Below, one piece after another: positions 26,824-35,795 of a stretch of DNA of 64,000 nucleotides; position 1 is the stretch's first letter; each line of letters opens with the position of its first letter. Origin of the DNA: Streptomyces sp. 2114.4 (GTDB lineage Bacteria; Actinomycetota; Actinomycetes; Streptomycetales; Streptomycetaceae); the NCBI RefSeq assembly GCF_900187385.1, contig NZ_FYEY01000001.1:6200001-6264000 (forward strand), given 5' to 3'. The notes beneath the pieces are model-generated. The model had not been told where the DNA came from and made no database searches. It worked only from the letters and a program-made list of their open reading frames with translations. Made by a program: the position numbers and the translations under genes.

Positions 26824-29800
26824 TCAGCCCAGTAGTTCCACCTCCGCCAGGGTGGCCTCGGCGCCGGTGCGGAGCCGGTAGTGACGGAAGTCGCCGGGGC
26901 GTTCGACGGCGAACACCCGCGTCTGGCGGTCCCAGGTGAAGTGCTCGCCGGCGCGGTGGTCGACCACCTGCCAGTGCCGGCCGTCGGCGGAGCCCTCCAG
27001 CTGCCAGCCCGACGGCGCCGCTGCGCGCTCCGCTGAGGTCAGGGTGTACGACGTGATCCTGGCGGGCGTGGTCAGCGTGGCCGGGGCGGTGCTGAAGGTG
27101 GCGGAGGTTCCCGAGGTGTTGTCGAAGAGCGGGCCGGCCGCGGGGTCCGAGCGGTCGGCGGGCGGGGAGGGCACCTTGTCGTCCCGGGTGATCGACGTGG
27201 GGGCGGCGTTGGCCGCGGTGCCCCAGGCGGAGGGGGCCTCGCCCATGGTGAAGTCCAGGGTGCCGCCGCGGGCCAGGAGCCGGTGCGGCAGAGCGGTGGA
27301 ATTCCAGGGCTTGCCGTTCACCCGGAGGCTTTGGACATAGACGTTACGGGCGTTGTTGCGCGGGGCCCTGATGGTGAGGTCGCGGCCGTTTTCCAGGTGG
27401 ACCGTGGCCTGGGTGAACAGCGGGGAGCCCACCGCGTATTCGCCCTGTCCCATCACCAGCGGATAGAAGCCGAGCGAGCTGAAGACGTACCACGCGGACA
27501 TCTCGCCGTTGTCCTCGTCTCCCGGGTATCCCTGGCCGATCTCACTGCCGAGATAGAGCCGGGACATCGCCTCGCGGATCTTTTCCTGGGTTTTCCAGGG
27601 CTGCCCGGCCGCGTCGTACAGATAGCCGATGTGGTGGGAGGGCTGATTGCTGTGGCCGTACATGCCCATCCGGGTGTCGCGGGCCTCGGTCATTTCATGG
27701 ATCACCTCGCCGTAGGAGCCGGCGAATTCCTTGGACGCGGTCTCCGGGGTGGAGAAATAGGCGTCCAGCTTCTTGGCCAGGCCGGCGCGGCCGCCGTAGA
27801 GGTTGGCCAGGCCTCTGGTGTCCTGCGGCGCGGTGAAGGCGAAGGTCCAGGCGTTGGTCTCGGTGTAGTCGTTGCCCCAGACCCGCGGGTCGAATGTGCC
27901 GGGCGGCAGCCGCCAGTGGCCCTGGGCGTCCTTGCCCTGGAAGAAGCCGACCTTGTCGTCGAAGAGCTTGACGTAATTCTGGGCGCGGCCCAGGAAATAA
28001 GCGGACTCTTCCTTGTATCGGGGCTTCTTGGTCTTCTCGTACAGGGCCTTGCCCATACGGGCGATGCCGAAGTCGTTGAGATAACCCTCCAGCGCCCAGG
28101 ACATGCCCTCACGGGTATCGGTGCTCGTATAGCCGAGGAAGGGCGCGGTGTTCATGCCCTTGCGGCCGACGCCGGAGTTCGGCGGGGCGACGGTGGCGTT
28201 CTTGACGGCCGCGGCATAGGCCGCCTCGGCGTCGAACGTCACCCCCTTGGCGTAGGCGTCGGCGAACGCCACGTCGGAACTCGTCCCGGTCATCAGGTCC
28301 GCATAGCCGGGCGAGGACCAGCGGGAGATCCAGCCGCCGTCCTTGAACTGCTGGACGAAGCCGTCGACCATTTTCCCGGCCCGTTTCGGGGTGAGCAGAC
28401 AGTAGGCGGGCCAGGTGGTGCGGTAGGTGTCCCAGAAGCCGTTGTTGACGTACACCTCGCCGTCGATGATCTTCGAGCCGGTGTGGGTCGGGGTGTCCTG
28501 GCCGGTCTGCGGTGAGAAGGGGGAGGCGTAGCGGCTGCGCGAGGCGACCTTCTCGAAGCCGGAGTTGGGGTAGAGGTAGAGGCGGTAGAGGTTGGAGTAG
28601 AGGGTGGTGAGCTGGTCGTGGCTCGCGCCCTGGACCTCGATCCGGCCCAGGAGGTCGTCCCACTGCGCCTGCGCCCGGTTCCTGACGCCGGCGAAGGTCG
28701 CGTCGGCCGGAATCTCCCGGGTCAGATTCGCCCTGGCCTGGTCCACACCGATCAGGGAGGTGGCGATCCGCATGGTCACGGTGCGGTCCGCCCCGGGCTT
28801 GAAGCGGAGATAGCCGGTGACGTCCCTCCCGCCCCCGCTGTCGAGCCGGCCGCCGCCGGTGACCGGCGCGTCGAAGACGCCGTAGACGAAGAGCCTGGTG
28901 GCGCCGACGGACAGGCCGCTCCGGACGTCCGAGAAGCCGGTGACGACGCCGTGCTCGGTGTCCAGGCTCAGCCCGCCCTTGTTGTTGACGTTGTCGAAGA
29001 TCAGGCTCGCCTGGTCGCCGGGGAAGGTGAAGCGCATCAGCGCGGCGTGGTCGGTCGGGGTGATCTCCGTCTTGAGGCCGTTGTCGAAGGTCACGCCGTA
29101 GTAGTGCGGCTTCGCGGTCTCGTTGGCGTGGTGGAAGGGCAGCGCACGGCCGGTGCGGGAGGCATCCGGCGGGCCGGCCGCGACGGACGGCATGACCTGG
29201 AAGGTCTGCCGGTCTCCCATCCACGGGCTCGGTTCGTGGCTGGCGCTGAAGGCCTGGAGGGTGGGGAGGTTGTCGGCGTTGTTCTTGCGCGCGTACTCGT
29301 AGAGCCAGTCGGCGGAGCCCGCGTTGGTGACCGGGGTCCAGAAGTTGAACCCGTTGGGGACGGCGGTGGCGGGGAAGGTGTTGCCGCGCGAGAAGCTGCC
29401 GCTGGAGAGCGTGCCGCGGGTGGTGACGGCGTAGTCGGAGAGGTGGGCGAGCGGCTTCCGAGGCGGCTTGGCTTCGAGGACGATGTCGTCGACCCAGCCG
29501 CGGAAAGCCGGTGCGGTTCGCGGCGCCCGGGGCGCGTCGTAGGCGACCAGGATCCGGTCGACGGTCTTGCCGGCGGCGACCGCGCCGATCCGCGCCTCCC
29601 GGTTGTTCCACTGGTTGGCGTAGAGCGTCTTGGAGGCGGCCTGGCCCTGCGGCGTCAGCGGCGCGCCGTGCTGGTCGACGGCGGACAGCTCGCTGAGGTA
29701 GGTGCCGTCGGTGAAGGCCAGCTCCACGGCGGCGTGGGTCGCCGGGTAGTCCGGATCGCTCTTCGCCATCTCGGGGAAGATCTTGTACGAGAGCGAAGTG

Positions 29801-30225
29801 GCCGCGGTGACGGGGAGATTGACGTCGAAGATCTTGTTGTACGAGTAGCCGCGGCCGTCGGCGGTGTGGGTGCCGGAGTAGCGCAGCGCATGGACGCCGC
29901 TGAAGCCGGCGTGCGCCTTGGCGGTGGGGGAGGCGTCGGGGCCGGTGTCGCGCCGGGTGTTCATGCCGGGCGCGGCGGGGGCGGTCTGCGGGCTGACACC
30001 CGAGGCCCGGGGTGTGCCGTCGGGGCCGGTGTCGACGCTGTCGGTCCAGTCCGGCTGCGGATCGCCGGATTCGAAGGAGGAACGGAATTCCGTGGCCTCC
30101 TGGGGCTTCCGTTGCGGCGCGGCCTGTGCCGGGCCGGGCACGGTGATGACGAGTAACGCGGCCGCCGCGAGGGCAGCGAGGCGGGTGATCCCCCGCAGTG
30201 GACGGTGCTGGTATCCGATCCGCAC
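26824..30225 (-). CDS. Secreted GH92 alpha-mannosidase with C-terminal discoidin-like domain
   Basis: An 1,133-residue exported glycoside hydrolase. A signal peptide (ITRLAALAAAALLVITVPGPAQA) occupies the first ~35 residues. A beta-sandwich region follows (~60-260), then the GH92 domain with NNGFWDTYRTTWPAYCLL, DGGWISRWSSPGY and the catalytic-region GDEDNGEMSAWYVFSSLGFYP (~residue 905). The last ~110 residues (SADGRHWQVVDH ... GDFRHYRLRTG) resemble an F5/8 type C carbohydrate-binding module. GH92 enzymes are Ca-dependent exo-mannosidases acting on alpha-1,2/1,3/1,6 linkages. GTG 30225 follows GAGAGG and begins the signal peptide. Divergent from ngcE, so released sugars may be linked to neighbouring importers. 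Confidence 0.9.
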   Translation of the reverse strand: MRIGYQHRPLRGITRLAALAAAALLVITVPGPAQAAPQRKPQEATEFRSSFESGDPQPDWTDSVDTGPDGTPRASGVSPQTAPAAPGMNTRRDTGPDASPTAKAHAGFSGVHALRYSGTHTADGRGYSYNKIFDVNLPVTAATSLSYKIFPEMAKSDPDYPATHAAVELAFTDGTYLSELSAVDQHGAPLTPQGQAASKTLYANQWNNREARIGAVAAGKTVDRILVAYDAPRAPRTAPAFRGWVDDIVLEAKPPRKPLAHLSDYAVTTRGTLSSGSFSRGNTFPATAVPNGFNFWTPVTNAGSADWLYEYARKNNADNLPTLQAFSASHEPSPWMGDRQTFQVMPSVAAGPPDASRTGRALPFHHANETAKPHYYGVTFDNGLKTEITPTDHAALMRFTFPGDQASLIFDNVNNKGGLSLDTEHGVVTGFSDVRSGLSVGATRLFVYGVFDAPVTGGGRLDSGGGRDVTGYLRFKPGADRTVTMRIATSLIGVDQARANLTREIPADATFAGVRNRAQAQWDDLLGRIEVQGASHDQLTTLYSNLYRLYLYPNSGFEKVASRSRYASPFSPQTGQDTPTHTGSKIIDGEVYVNNGFWDTYRTTWPAYCLLTPKRAGKMVDGFVQQFKDGGWISRWSSPGYADLMTGTSSDVAFADAYAKGVTFDAEAAYAAAVKNATVAPPNSGVGRKGMNTAPFLGYTSTDTREGMSWALEGYLNDFGIARMGKALYEKTKKPRYKEESAYFLGRAQNYVKLFDDKVGFFQGKDAQGHWRLPPGTFDPRVWGNDYTETNAWTFAFTAPQDTRGLANLYGGRAGLAKKLDAYFSTPETASKEFAGSYGEVIHEMTEARDTRMGMYGHSNQPSHHIGYLYDAAGQPWKTQEKIREAMSRLYLGSEIGQGYPGDEDNGEMSAWYVFSSLGFYPLVMGQGEYAVGSPLFTQATVHLENGRDLTIRAPRNNARNVYVQSLRVNGKPWNSTALPHRLLARGGTLDFTMGEAPSAWGTAANAAPTSITRDDKVPSPPADRSDPAAGPLFDNTSGTSATFSTAPATLTTPARITSYTLTSAERAAAPSGWQLEGSADGRHWQVVDHRAGEHFTWDRQTRVFAVERPGDFRHYRLRTGAEATLAEVELLG

Positions 30226-30661
30226 GCGAGCCCTCTCAACAAGAGTGACATCGTTGTCAGTTACATGACGCCAAGATAAACAGAGATAAGTAAGGTGCGT
30301 GGGGTCTTTGGTGTCAAGGGTGTCGCTGAGATCGGCGGGCCGCGATGTCGCCGGGCGGTCCGGCAGGGTGACGTCCGGGCAATCCCCTGCATACCGGGGA
30401 GGTCTCAACTAGGGAAAGACTGCCGTCCAAACCTGCATTCGATCTTGCCCCTGAGGCCGGAAGTGGACTATACCTGTCGGCGTCCGACCGGCCGTACGAC
30501 CACGGCCGCGGAGCCGGGGGAGAAGGCGGGGAACGGATGAGTACCCCGCATTTCGCTGGTGAGCCCGGTGCACATCCCGTACAACTCAGCTTCATCTGAC
30601 CCGCGGTGCCGGGGTGGCTCCGGTACACCGCCTGAGTCCTGAAGAAGGCGAGGACTTGAGC
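30226..30661. other. Divergent intergenic region GH92 / ngcE
   Basis: 436 bp with a LacI-type dyad at 30246-30259 near the GH92 start and no recognisable DasR (dre) site before ngcE. No gene seen. Confidence 0.55.
30246..30259. promoter_or_regulatory. LacI-like operator upstream of the GH92 gene
   Basis: TGACATCGTTGTCA is a dyad with central CG, 21-34 bp upstream of the GH92 GTG. LacI-family repressors of sugar genes bind palindromes of this kind. No LacI gene is nearby, so the regulator would act in trans. Confidence 0.5.
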
Positions 30662-32101
30662 ATGGGATCCACCTCTGAATTCAACCGTCGCGATCTGGTC
30701 AAGCGAGCCGCGGCCCTGGGGATCATCGCCGTACCGTCCATGGGGGTGTTGTCGGCGTGCGCCGGCGGCGGTGGCGGTGAAGACAACAAGGTGGAGAAAG
30801 GCAAGAAATCAGCCAAGAATCCGCTTGCGGTCAATGAGTCGGCCGGCCTCGATGTGGTCATCTTCGACGGCGGATTCGGCGACAAGTACGCCAAGGACGC
30901 GCAGGGCGAGTACCTCAAGTCCTTTCCGAAGGCCGACGGCAAGGTCAAGCTCTCGTCGACCCAGAAGATCCAGTCGACGCTGCAGCCGCGTTTCAACGGC
31001 GGAAATCCGCCCGACCTCGTCGACAACTCCGGTGCGGAGCAAATGGATTTCGGCACGCTCGTGGCCAAGGACCAGCTGACCGACCTCACCGCGCTCCTCG
31101 ATGCCCCCTCCGTCGACGATCCGCACAAGAAGGTGCGCGACACACTGCGCCCCGGTGTGGTCGAGATGGGCCAGTTCGGCGGCAAGGAGACCTGGATCCT
31201 CTACTACGCCTACACGGTCTACGGCGTCTGGTACTCCAAGAGCAATCTGCAGAAGCTGGATGCGGAATACCCGGAGAACTGGGACGACATGCTGGCCCTG
31301 TGCGCGAAGGCCAAGAAGAAGGGCGTGGCTGGCTGGACGTACCCGGGCAAGTACCCGTACTACCTGCCCTTCAGCCTGTACCCGTTCATTGCCAAGATCG
31401 GCGGTGAAGAGGTCCTGCGGAAGATCGACAATCTGGAGCCGAACGCCTGGAAGGACCCGGCGGTCAAGGCGGCCTTCGAGGCCTATTACGAGCTCTACAA
31501 GAAGGGCTACGTCCTCAAGGGCTCGCCCGGCCTGGACCACCTGCAGTCGCAGAAGGCGTGGGCCGAGGGCAAGGCGCTGTTCATCCCCAACGGTTCCTGG
31601 GTGGAGAACGAGTCGGCCAAGCAGATCGCGAAGAATCCGCACTTCGACCTCGCGGTCGGTGCCCCGTCCAGCCTGTCCCCCTCTGACAAAATGCCGTTCG
31701 GCACCCTCTGGGCCTCGGGCGGCGAGCCGTACATCGTGCCGAGGAAGGCCCACAACGCCGAGGGCGGTATGGAACTGCTGCGCATCATGCTCGGCAAGAA
31801 GTCCTCGCAGAACTTCATCAGGCAGGTCTCCTCGCTCACCTCCCTCAACGGCGGAACCGAGGGACTGAAGCTTCCGCCCGGTCTGGCATCGGCGCAGGTG
31901 GCGCTGCAGAAGGCCGGCCAGAACATCGTCAATCCGCGGTTGCAGGACTGGTATGTGGCGCTCCAGAAGGAGCGGATCGGTGTCGGTGCGCTGGGCGAGA
32001 TGATGGCCGGCCGGATGACGCCGGACGAGGCCATCAAGAAGATCCAGAAGTACGCGGACGACACCCGCGACGACTCCAGCGTCAAGAAGTACAAGCGCTG
32101 A
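30662..32101 (+). CDS. ngcE: ABC transporter sugar-binding lipoprotein NgcE
   Basis: A 479-residue extracellular solute-binding protein (family 1). The N-terminus combines a twin-arginine-like motif (NRRDLVKRAA, residues 8-17) with a lipobox (VLSAC, Cys ~35), so it is probably a Tat-exported lipoprotein. ATG 30662 is preceded by GCGAGGA and starts the signal sequence; the frame opens earlier without support. It heads a three-gene operon with two permease genes. Order and position before rok7B7 match S. coelicolor SCO6005-6007, reported (from memory) as an N,N'-diacetylchitobiose/N-acetylglucosamine uptake system. No ATPase gene is present; such systems share MsiK. Confidence 0.87.
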   Translation: MGSTSEFNRRDLVKRAAALGIIAVPSMGVLSACAGGGGGEDNKVEKGKKSAKNPLAVNESAGLDVVIFDGGFGDKYAKDAQGEYLKSFPKADGKVKLSSTQKIQSTLQPRFNGGNPPDLVDNSGAEQMDFGTLVAKDQLTDLTALLDAPSVDDPHKKVRDTLRPGVVEMGQFGGKETWILYYAYTVYGVWYSKSNLQKLDAEYPENWDDMLALCAKAKKKGVAGWTYPGKYPYYLPFSLYPFIAKIGGEEVLRKIDNLEPNAWKDPAVKAAFEAYYELYKKGYVLKGSPGLDHLQSQKAWAEGKALFIPNGSWVENESAKQIAKNPHFDLAVGAPSSLSPSDKMPFGTLWASGGEPYIVPRKAHNAEGGMELLRIMLGKKSSQNFIRQVSSLTSLNGGTEGLKLPPGLASAQVALQKAGQNIVNPRLQDWYVALQKERIGVGALGEMMAGRMTPDEAIKKIQKYADDTRDDSSVKKYKR

Positions 32102-32189
32102 CCGACGAGTTCGGCAGGCACCGCCCCACTCGCGCCGGGGCGCGTCACCGGCTGTGGCACACGCAGGGAGAGAACGGGATTCGGTAGTC

Positions 32190-33113
32190 ATGAAACACGG
32201 TAAGTACCGTTTCATCGCGGGGTTCTTGGTCCTCCCGCTGGCGATTTACGCGATCTTCGTGATCTCGCCGTTCGTGCAGGCCATTTACTACTCCTTCACG
32301 GACTGGACCGGACTGAGTCCGGACATGAAGATGGTCGGCTTCGACAACTATGCGCGCCTCTTCAAGGACGAGGTCTTCTGGTCCGCCGTGGGCAACAGTG
32401 TGACGCTGTTGCTGCTCCTGCCGGTGGTGACGCTCTCGCTCGGGCTCTTCTTCGCCTTTATGCTCAACGTCGGTGGCCGCCGCCGGAAGAAGGCGGTCAT
32501 CGGCGGGGTGCGTGGCTCGGGCACCTACAAAATCCTCTACTTCTTCCCGCAGGTGCTGTCGGTCCCGATCGTCGCGCTGCTGTTCCAGTTCGCCTACAAC
32601 CCGGAGAGCGGTGCGCTCAACGCCTTCTTCAAGGCGATCGGGCTCGGCAATGTGCAGCCGGACTGGCTGGGTGATCCGCAGATCGCGCTGTGGTGCGTCA
32701 TGGCCGCGATGGTGTGGGCCAATGTCGGCTTCTACGTCGTGCTCTTCTCCGCCGGAATGAGCTCCATTCCCAAGGACTTCTACGAAGCCGCGCTGCTGGA
32801 CGGCGCGAACCGCCTCAACACGTTCTTCCGGATCACCCTCCCGCTGCTGTGGGACACCGTCCAGACCGGCTGGATCTATATGGGCATCCTCGCCCTGGAC
32901 GTGTCGGCCTTCGCGTTCGTGCAGATCATGAGCGTCGGGCCGGGCGGTCCCGACTATTCGACCGAGGTCCTTCCGCTGTACGTGTACCAGAAGACCTTCC
33001 GCGACGGTCAGGCCGGATACGCGACGGCCATCGGCGTTTCCCTGCTGATCGTGACCCTCATCTTCTCGGCCATCGTGATGCGGCTGGGACGACGCGAGCG
33101 ACTGGAGTTCTGA
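32190..33113 (+). CDS. ngcF: ABC transporter permease NgcF
   Basis: A 307-residue MalF-type inner-membrane component with six transmembrane segments, the first being FIAGFLVLPLAIYAIFVISPF. The cytoplasmic EAA loop, which docks the ATPase, reads YEAALLDGANRLNTFFRITLPLL (split across ~residues 200-225). ATG 32190 opens MKHGKYRF; its ribosome site is weak, so coupling to the ngcE transcript or a slightly earlier start is possible. The stop overlaps the ngcG start (TGATG), implying translational coupling. Confidence 0.87.
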   Translation: MKHGKYRFIAGFLVLPLAIYAIFVISPFVQAIYYSFTDWTGLSPDMKMVGFDNYARLFKDEVFWSAVGNSVTLLLLLPVVTLSLGLFFAFMLNVGGRRRKKAVIGGVRGSGTYKILYFFPQVLSVPIVALLFQFAYNPESGALNAFFKAIGLGNVQPDWLGDPQIALWCVMAAMVWANVGFYVVLFSAGMSSIPKDFYEAALLDGANRLNTFFRITLPLLWDTVQTGWIYMGILALDVSAFAFVQIMSVGPGGPDYSTEVLPLYVYQKTFRDGQAGYATAIGVSLLIVTLIFSAIVMRLGRRERLEF

Positions 33114-34078
33114 TGAGTGCGCACACGGATCCCGCGGACCTCCCGGGTGTGACGAAGGAGCAGGCGCCCGCCGCGGCGTCCCCGGGAGTGCCCGGACCGC
33201 GCCGCGGACAGGGCAGTGAGGACGGCACCCGCGCCGACGGCACAAGCAGCGAGGGCACGGTCCTCAACGTCTTCTCGCACGGAGTCCTGGTCATCTGGGG
33301 CCTCTTGGTCACCATGCCGCTGCTGTGGGCGGTGGTGAGCTCCTTCAAGGACGACTCCGAGATCTTCGGCTCGCCCTGGGGACTGCCCTCGGTCCTGCAC
33401 TTCGACAACTGGTCACGCGCCTGGGACAAGGCGAACATGGGCCAGTACTTCCTCAACTCGCTGATCATCGTGGGCGGTTCACTGATCGGCACGATGCTGC
33501 TGGGCGCGATGGCGGCGTATGTGCTGGCCCGCTTCGACTTCCCGGGCAACCGCTTCCTGTACTTCCTGTTCGTGGGCGGGATGGGCTTCCCCGTCATCCT
33601 GGCGCTGGTCCCGCTGTTCTTCGTCATGAAGAACATGGCGCTGCTGGACACCTACTACGGTCTGATCCTGGTCTACATCGCCTACTCGCTGCCGTTCACG
33701 GTCTTCTTCCTCAGCGGGTTCTTCAAAACGCTGCCCACCTCGGTGGCCGAGGCGGCGCTCATCGACGGTGCCTCGCACACCCGCACCTTCTTCCAGGTGA
33801 TGCTGCCGATGGCCAAGCCCGGCCTGATCAGCGTCGGGATCTTCAACTTCCTCGGGCAGTGGAACCAGTACCTGCTGCCGACGGTGCTCAACGTCGGGGA
33901 TCCGGACAAGAAGATGCTGACCCAGGGGCTGGTGGCGCTGGCGGTGAGTCAGGGCTACAAGGGGGACTGGTCCGGCCTGTTCGCGGGGCTGACGATCGCG
34001 ATGCTGCCAGTGCTCGCCGCATACATCATCTTCCAGCGGCAGGTGGTGGCCGGGCTGACCGCCGGCGCCCTCAAATAG
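33113..34078 (+). CDS. ngcG: ABC transporter permease NgcG
   Basis: A 321-residue MalG-type permease. After a ~45-residue Pro/Ala/Gly-rich cytoplasmic tail come six transmembrane segments (first HGVLVIWGLLVTMPLLWAVV). The EAA loop is VAEAALIDGASHTRTFFQVMLPM (~residues 215-237). ATG 33113 overlaps the ngcF stop by one base. It completes the membrane channel for NgcE substrates. No ATPase follows; about 380 bp separate it from rok7B7. Confidence 0.88.
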   Translation: MSAHTDPADLPGVTKEQAPAAASPGVPGPRRGQGSEDGTRADGTSSEGTVLNVFSHGVLVIWGLLVTMPLLWAVVSSFKDDSEIFGSPWGLPSVLHFDNWSRAWDKANMGQYFLNSLIIVGGSLIGTMLLGAMAAYVLARFDFPGNRFLYFLFVGGMGFPVILALVPLFFVMKNMALLDTYYGLILVYIAYSLPFTVFFLSGFFKTLPTSVAEAALIDGASHTRTFFQVMLPMAKPGLISVGIFNFLGQWNQYLLPTVLNVGDPDKKMLTQGLVALAVSQGYKGDWSGLFAGLTIAMLPVLAAYIIFQRQVVAGLTAGALK

Positions 34079-34456
34079 GGGAGCGGACCGGGCGCCATAC
34101 GGGCGCCATAGAGAGGAGTGGACCGGGACCGCCGTACAGGGAAGCAGGCCGGGGTGCCGTATACCGGCCGTCGGTGGCGATGTGTTTGCGCCGACTTCGG
34201 GCGGCGCCCGGTGTGTGTCAGGGGGCGGCTCCGCTGCGGCGGGGCCGCCCTCGCGGGCGTCCCGGTGCGGCCTCTCCTGATCATGCGTGGGCTCAACGCC
34301 TTGACGGGACTTCCCGGCTGGAGTTCTGCTTAGAGTTCACATGTTGAATTGAGGGCCGTCCTCCAAAGGTGTGGGTGCGGCCGGCGGGCGGTCGTCGTAC
34401 CTCCCCCAGTCACCACTGGGAGGTACCCCCGGCCCCAGACGGGAGTGGATGAGTCG
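34079..34456. other. Intergenic region ngcG / rok7B7 with a palindromic repeat
   Basis: 378 bp without a gene. A hairpin-forming element lies at 34397-34426. The start also has a short direct repeat of GGGCGCCATA (34090-34110 area). A promoter for rok7B7 must lie here, but I could not pick it out. Confidence 0.5.
34397..34426. repeat. REP-like palindrome upstream of rok7B7
   Basis: GTACCTCCC and CAGT pair with ACTG and GGAGGTAC around a 4-nt loop, with one bulged C. Palindromes beginning GTACCTCCC and ending GGAGGTAC recur in Streptomyces intergenic regions (recollection), so this may be a dispersed repeat or a terminator/attenuator 30 bp before the start. Confidence 0.5.
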
Positions 34457-35656
34457 ATGGAGACTCCGGGGTCGCAGTCCTCGCTGCACCGGGCCAATCT
34501 GGAGCGGGTCGTACGTGCGGTGCGTATGGCGGGCTCCCTCACGCAGGCGGAGATCGCCCGGAGCACGGGGCTGTCCGCTGCCACCGTCTCCAACATCGTT
34601 CGCGAGTTGAAGGACGGCGGGACCGTTGAGGTGACCCCGACCTCGGCGGGCGGACGGCGGGCGCGCAGTGTCTCCCTCTCCGGCGACGCGGGCATCGTCG
34701 TCGGGGTCGATTTCGGGCATTCCCATCTGCGGGTGGCGGTCGGCAACCTCGCCCACCAGGTGCTCGCCGAACAGGCCGAGCCGATCGATGTGGACGCCTC
34801 CGCCGCCGAAGGCTTCGACCGGGCGGAAGAGCTGGTCAACCGGCTGATCACGGCCACCGGACTCGACGCGGGCAAGGTCATCGGCGTCGGTCTGGGCGTA
34901 CCGGGGCCCATCGACGTCGAGTCCGGGACGCTGGGCTCGACGGCGATCCTGCCGGGCTGGTCGGGGACGAACCCCCGCCAGGAGCTGTCCGGGCGCCTCG
35001 GCGTGCCCGTCCACGTCGACAACGACGCCAACCTCGGCGCACTGGGCGAACTGGTGTGGGGCGGGGGCCGCGGGGCCGCCGACCTGGCGTACATCAAGGT
35101 CGCCAGCGGTGTCGGGGCCGGCCTGGTGATCAGCGGGCAGATCTACCGGGGGCCGGGCGGCACCGCCGGGGAGATCGGGCACATCACGCTGGACGAGTCC
35201 GGCCCGGTGTGCCGCTGCGGCAACCGCGGCTGCCTGGAGACCTTCACCGCGGCCCGCTATGTGCTCCCGCTGTTGCAGCCGAGCCACGGGCCGGATCTGA
35301 CCATGGCGCGGGTGGTGCAGCTGGCCCGTGAGGGCGACCCGGGCTGCCGGCGGGTGATTGCGGACGTGGGCCGTCATATCGGCAGCGGTGTGGCGAACCT
35401 GTGCAATCTGCTCAATCCCAGCCGGGTGGTGCTCGGCGGTGATCTCGCCGAGGCCGGTGAGCTGGTCCTGGCGCCGATCCGGGAATCGGTGTCGCGGTAC
35501 GCGATCCCCAGCGCGGCACGGCAGTTGGGGATCGTCCCGGGCACGCTCGGAGGCCGGGCGGAGGTGCTGGGCGCGCTGGCGCTGGTACTGAGCGAGATGG
35601 GCGATTCGACCCTGCTCGACGGGGCGCAGTCCGCGGACGCTCCGGCCCTGGCGTGA
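34457..35656 (+). CDS. rok7B7: ROK-family transcriptional regulator Rok7B7
   Basis: A 399-residue ROK repressor. A winged helix (residues ~10-65: RVVRAVRMAGSLTQAEIARSTGL, AATVSNIVRELKDGG) precedes a sugar-kinase-like domain. The ATP/phosphate motif region VVGVDFGHSHLRVAVG is near residue 95, and the zinc motif GHITLDESGPVCRCGNRGCLE (~240-262) contains the CxCGxxGC triad. ATG 34457 begins the HTH-containing protein; earlier frame is unconserved-looking. Position between ngcEFG and xylFGH matches S. coelicolor SCO6008, reported to control xylose transport, carbon repression and antibiotic production. It likely regulates the xyl operon starting 140 bp downstream. Confidence 0.9.
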   Translation: METPGSQSSLHRANLERVVRAVRMAGSLTQAEIARSTGLSAATVSNIVRELKDGGTVEVTPTSAGGRRARSVSLSGDAGIVVGVDFGHSHLRVAVGNLAHQVLAEQAEPIDVDASAAEGFDRAEELVNRLITATGLDAGKVIGVGLGVPGPIDVESGTLGSTAILPGWSGTNPRQELSGRLGVPVHVDNDANLGALGELVWGGGRGAADLAYIKVASGVGAGLVISGQIYRGPGGTAGEIGHITLDESGPVCRCGNRGCLETFTAARYVLPLLQPSHGPDLTMARVVQLAREGDPGCRRVIADVGRHIGSGVANLCNLLNPSRVVLGGDLAEAGELVLAPIRESVSRYAIPSAARQLGIVPGTLGGRAEVLGALALVLSEMGDSTLLDGAQSADAPALA

Positions 35657-35704
35657 AAGAGCTGAGTTCACGCAGCTAACGCATGGCACCGTTGTCATCT
35701 CGTT

Positions 35705-35719
35705 AAGGATTTACTCCTT
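35705..35719. promoter_or_regulatory. Short dyad upstream of xylF
   Basis: AAGGA-N5-TCCTT inside an AT-richer patch 77-91 bp before xylF; a TTGACG follows at once. A candidate regulator site or promoter element, possibly for Rok7B7; weak evidence. Confidence 0.3.
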
Positions 35720-35795
35720 GACGGTCGGCTGGGGGCCGAGTTGACTTCCAGCCACCTCGGCCGCAACGACGCGGCCTCGTCAGGGAGGCAACCCC

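Noticed and set aside
30409..30661. Possible DasR (dre) site before ngcE
   Set aside because: The nearest sequence, around GGTCTCAACTAG, does not form the required ACTGGTCTAGACCAGT-like palindrome.
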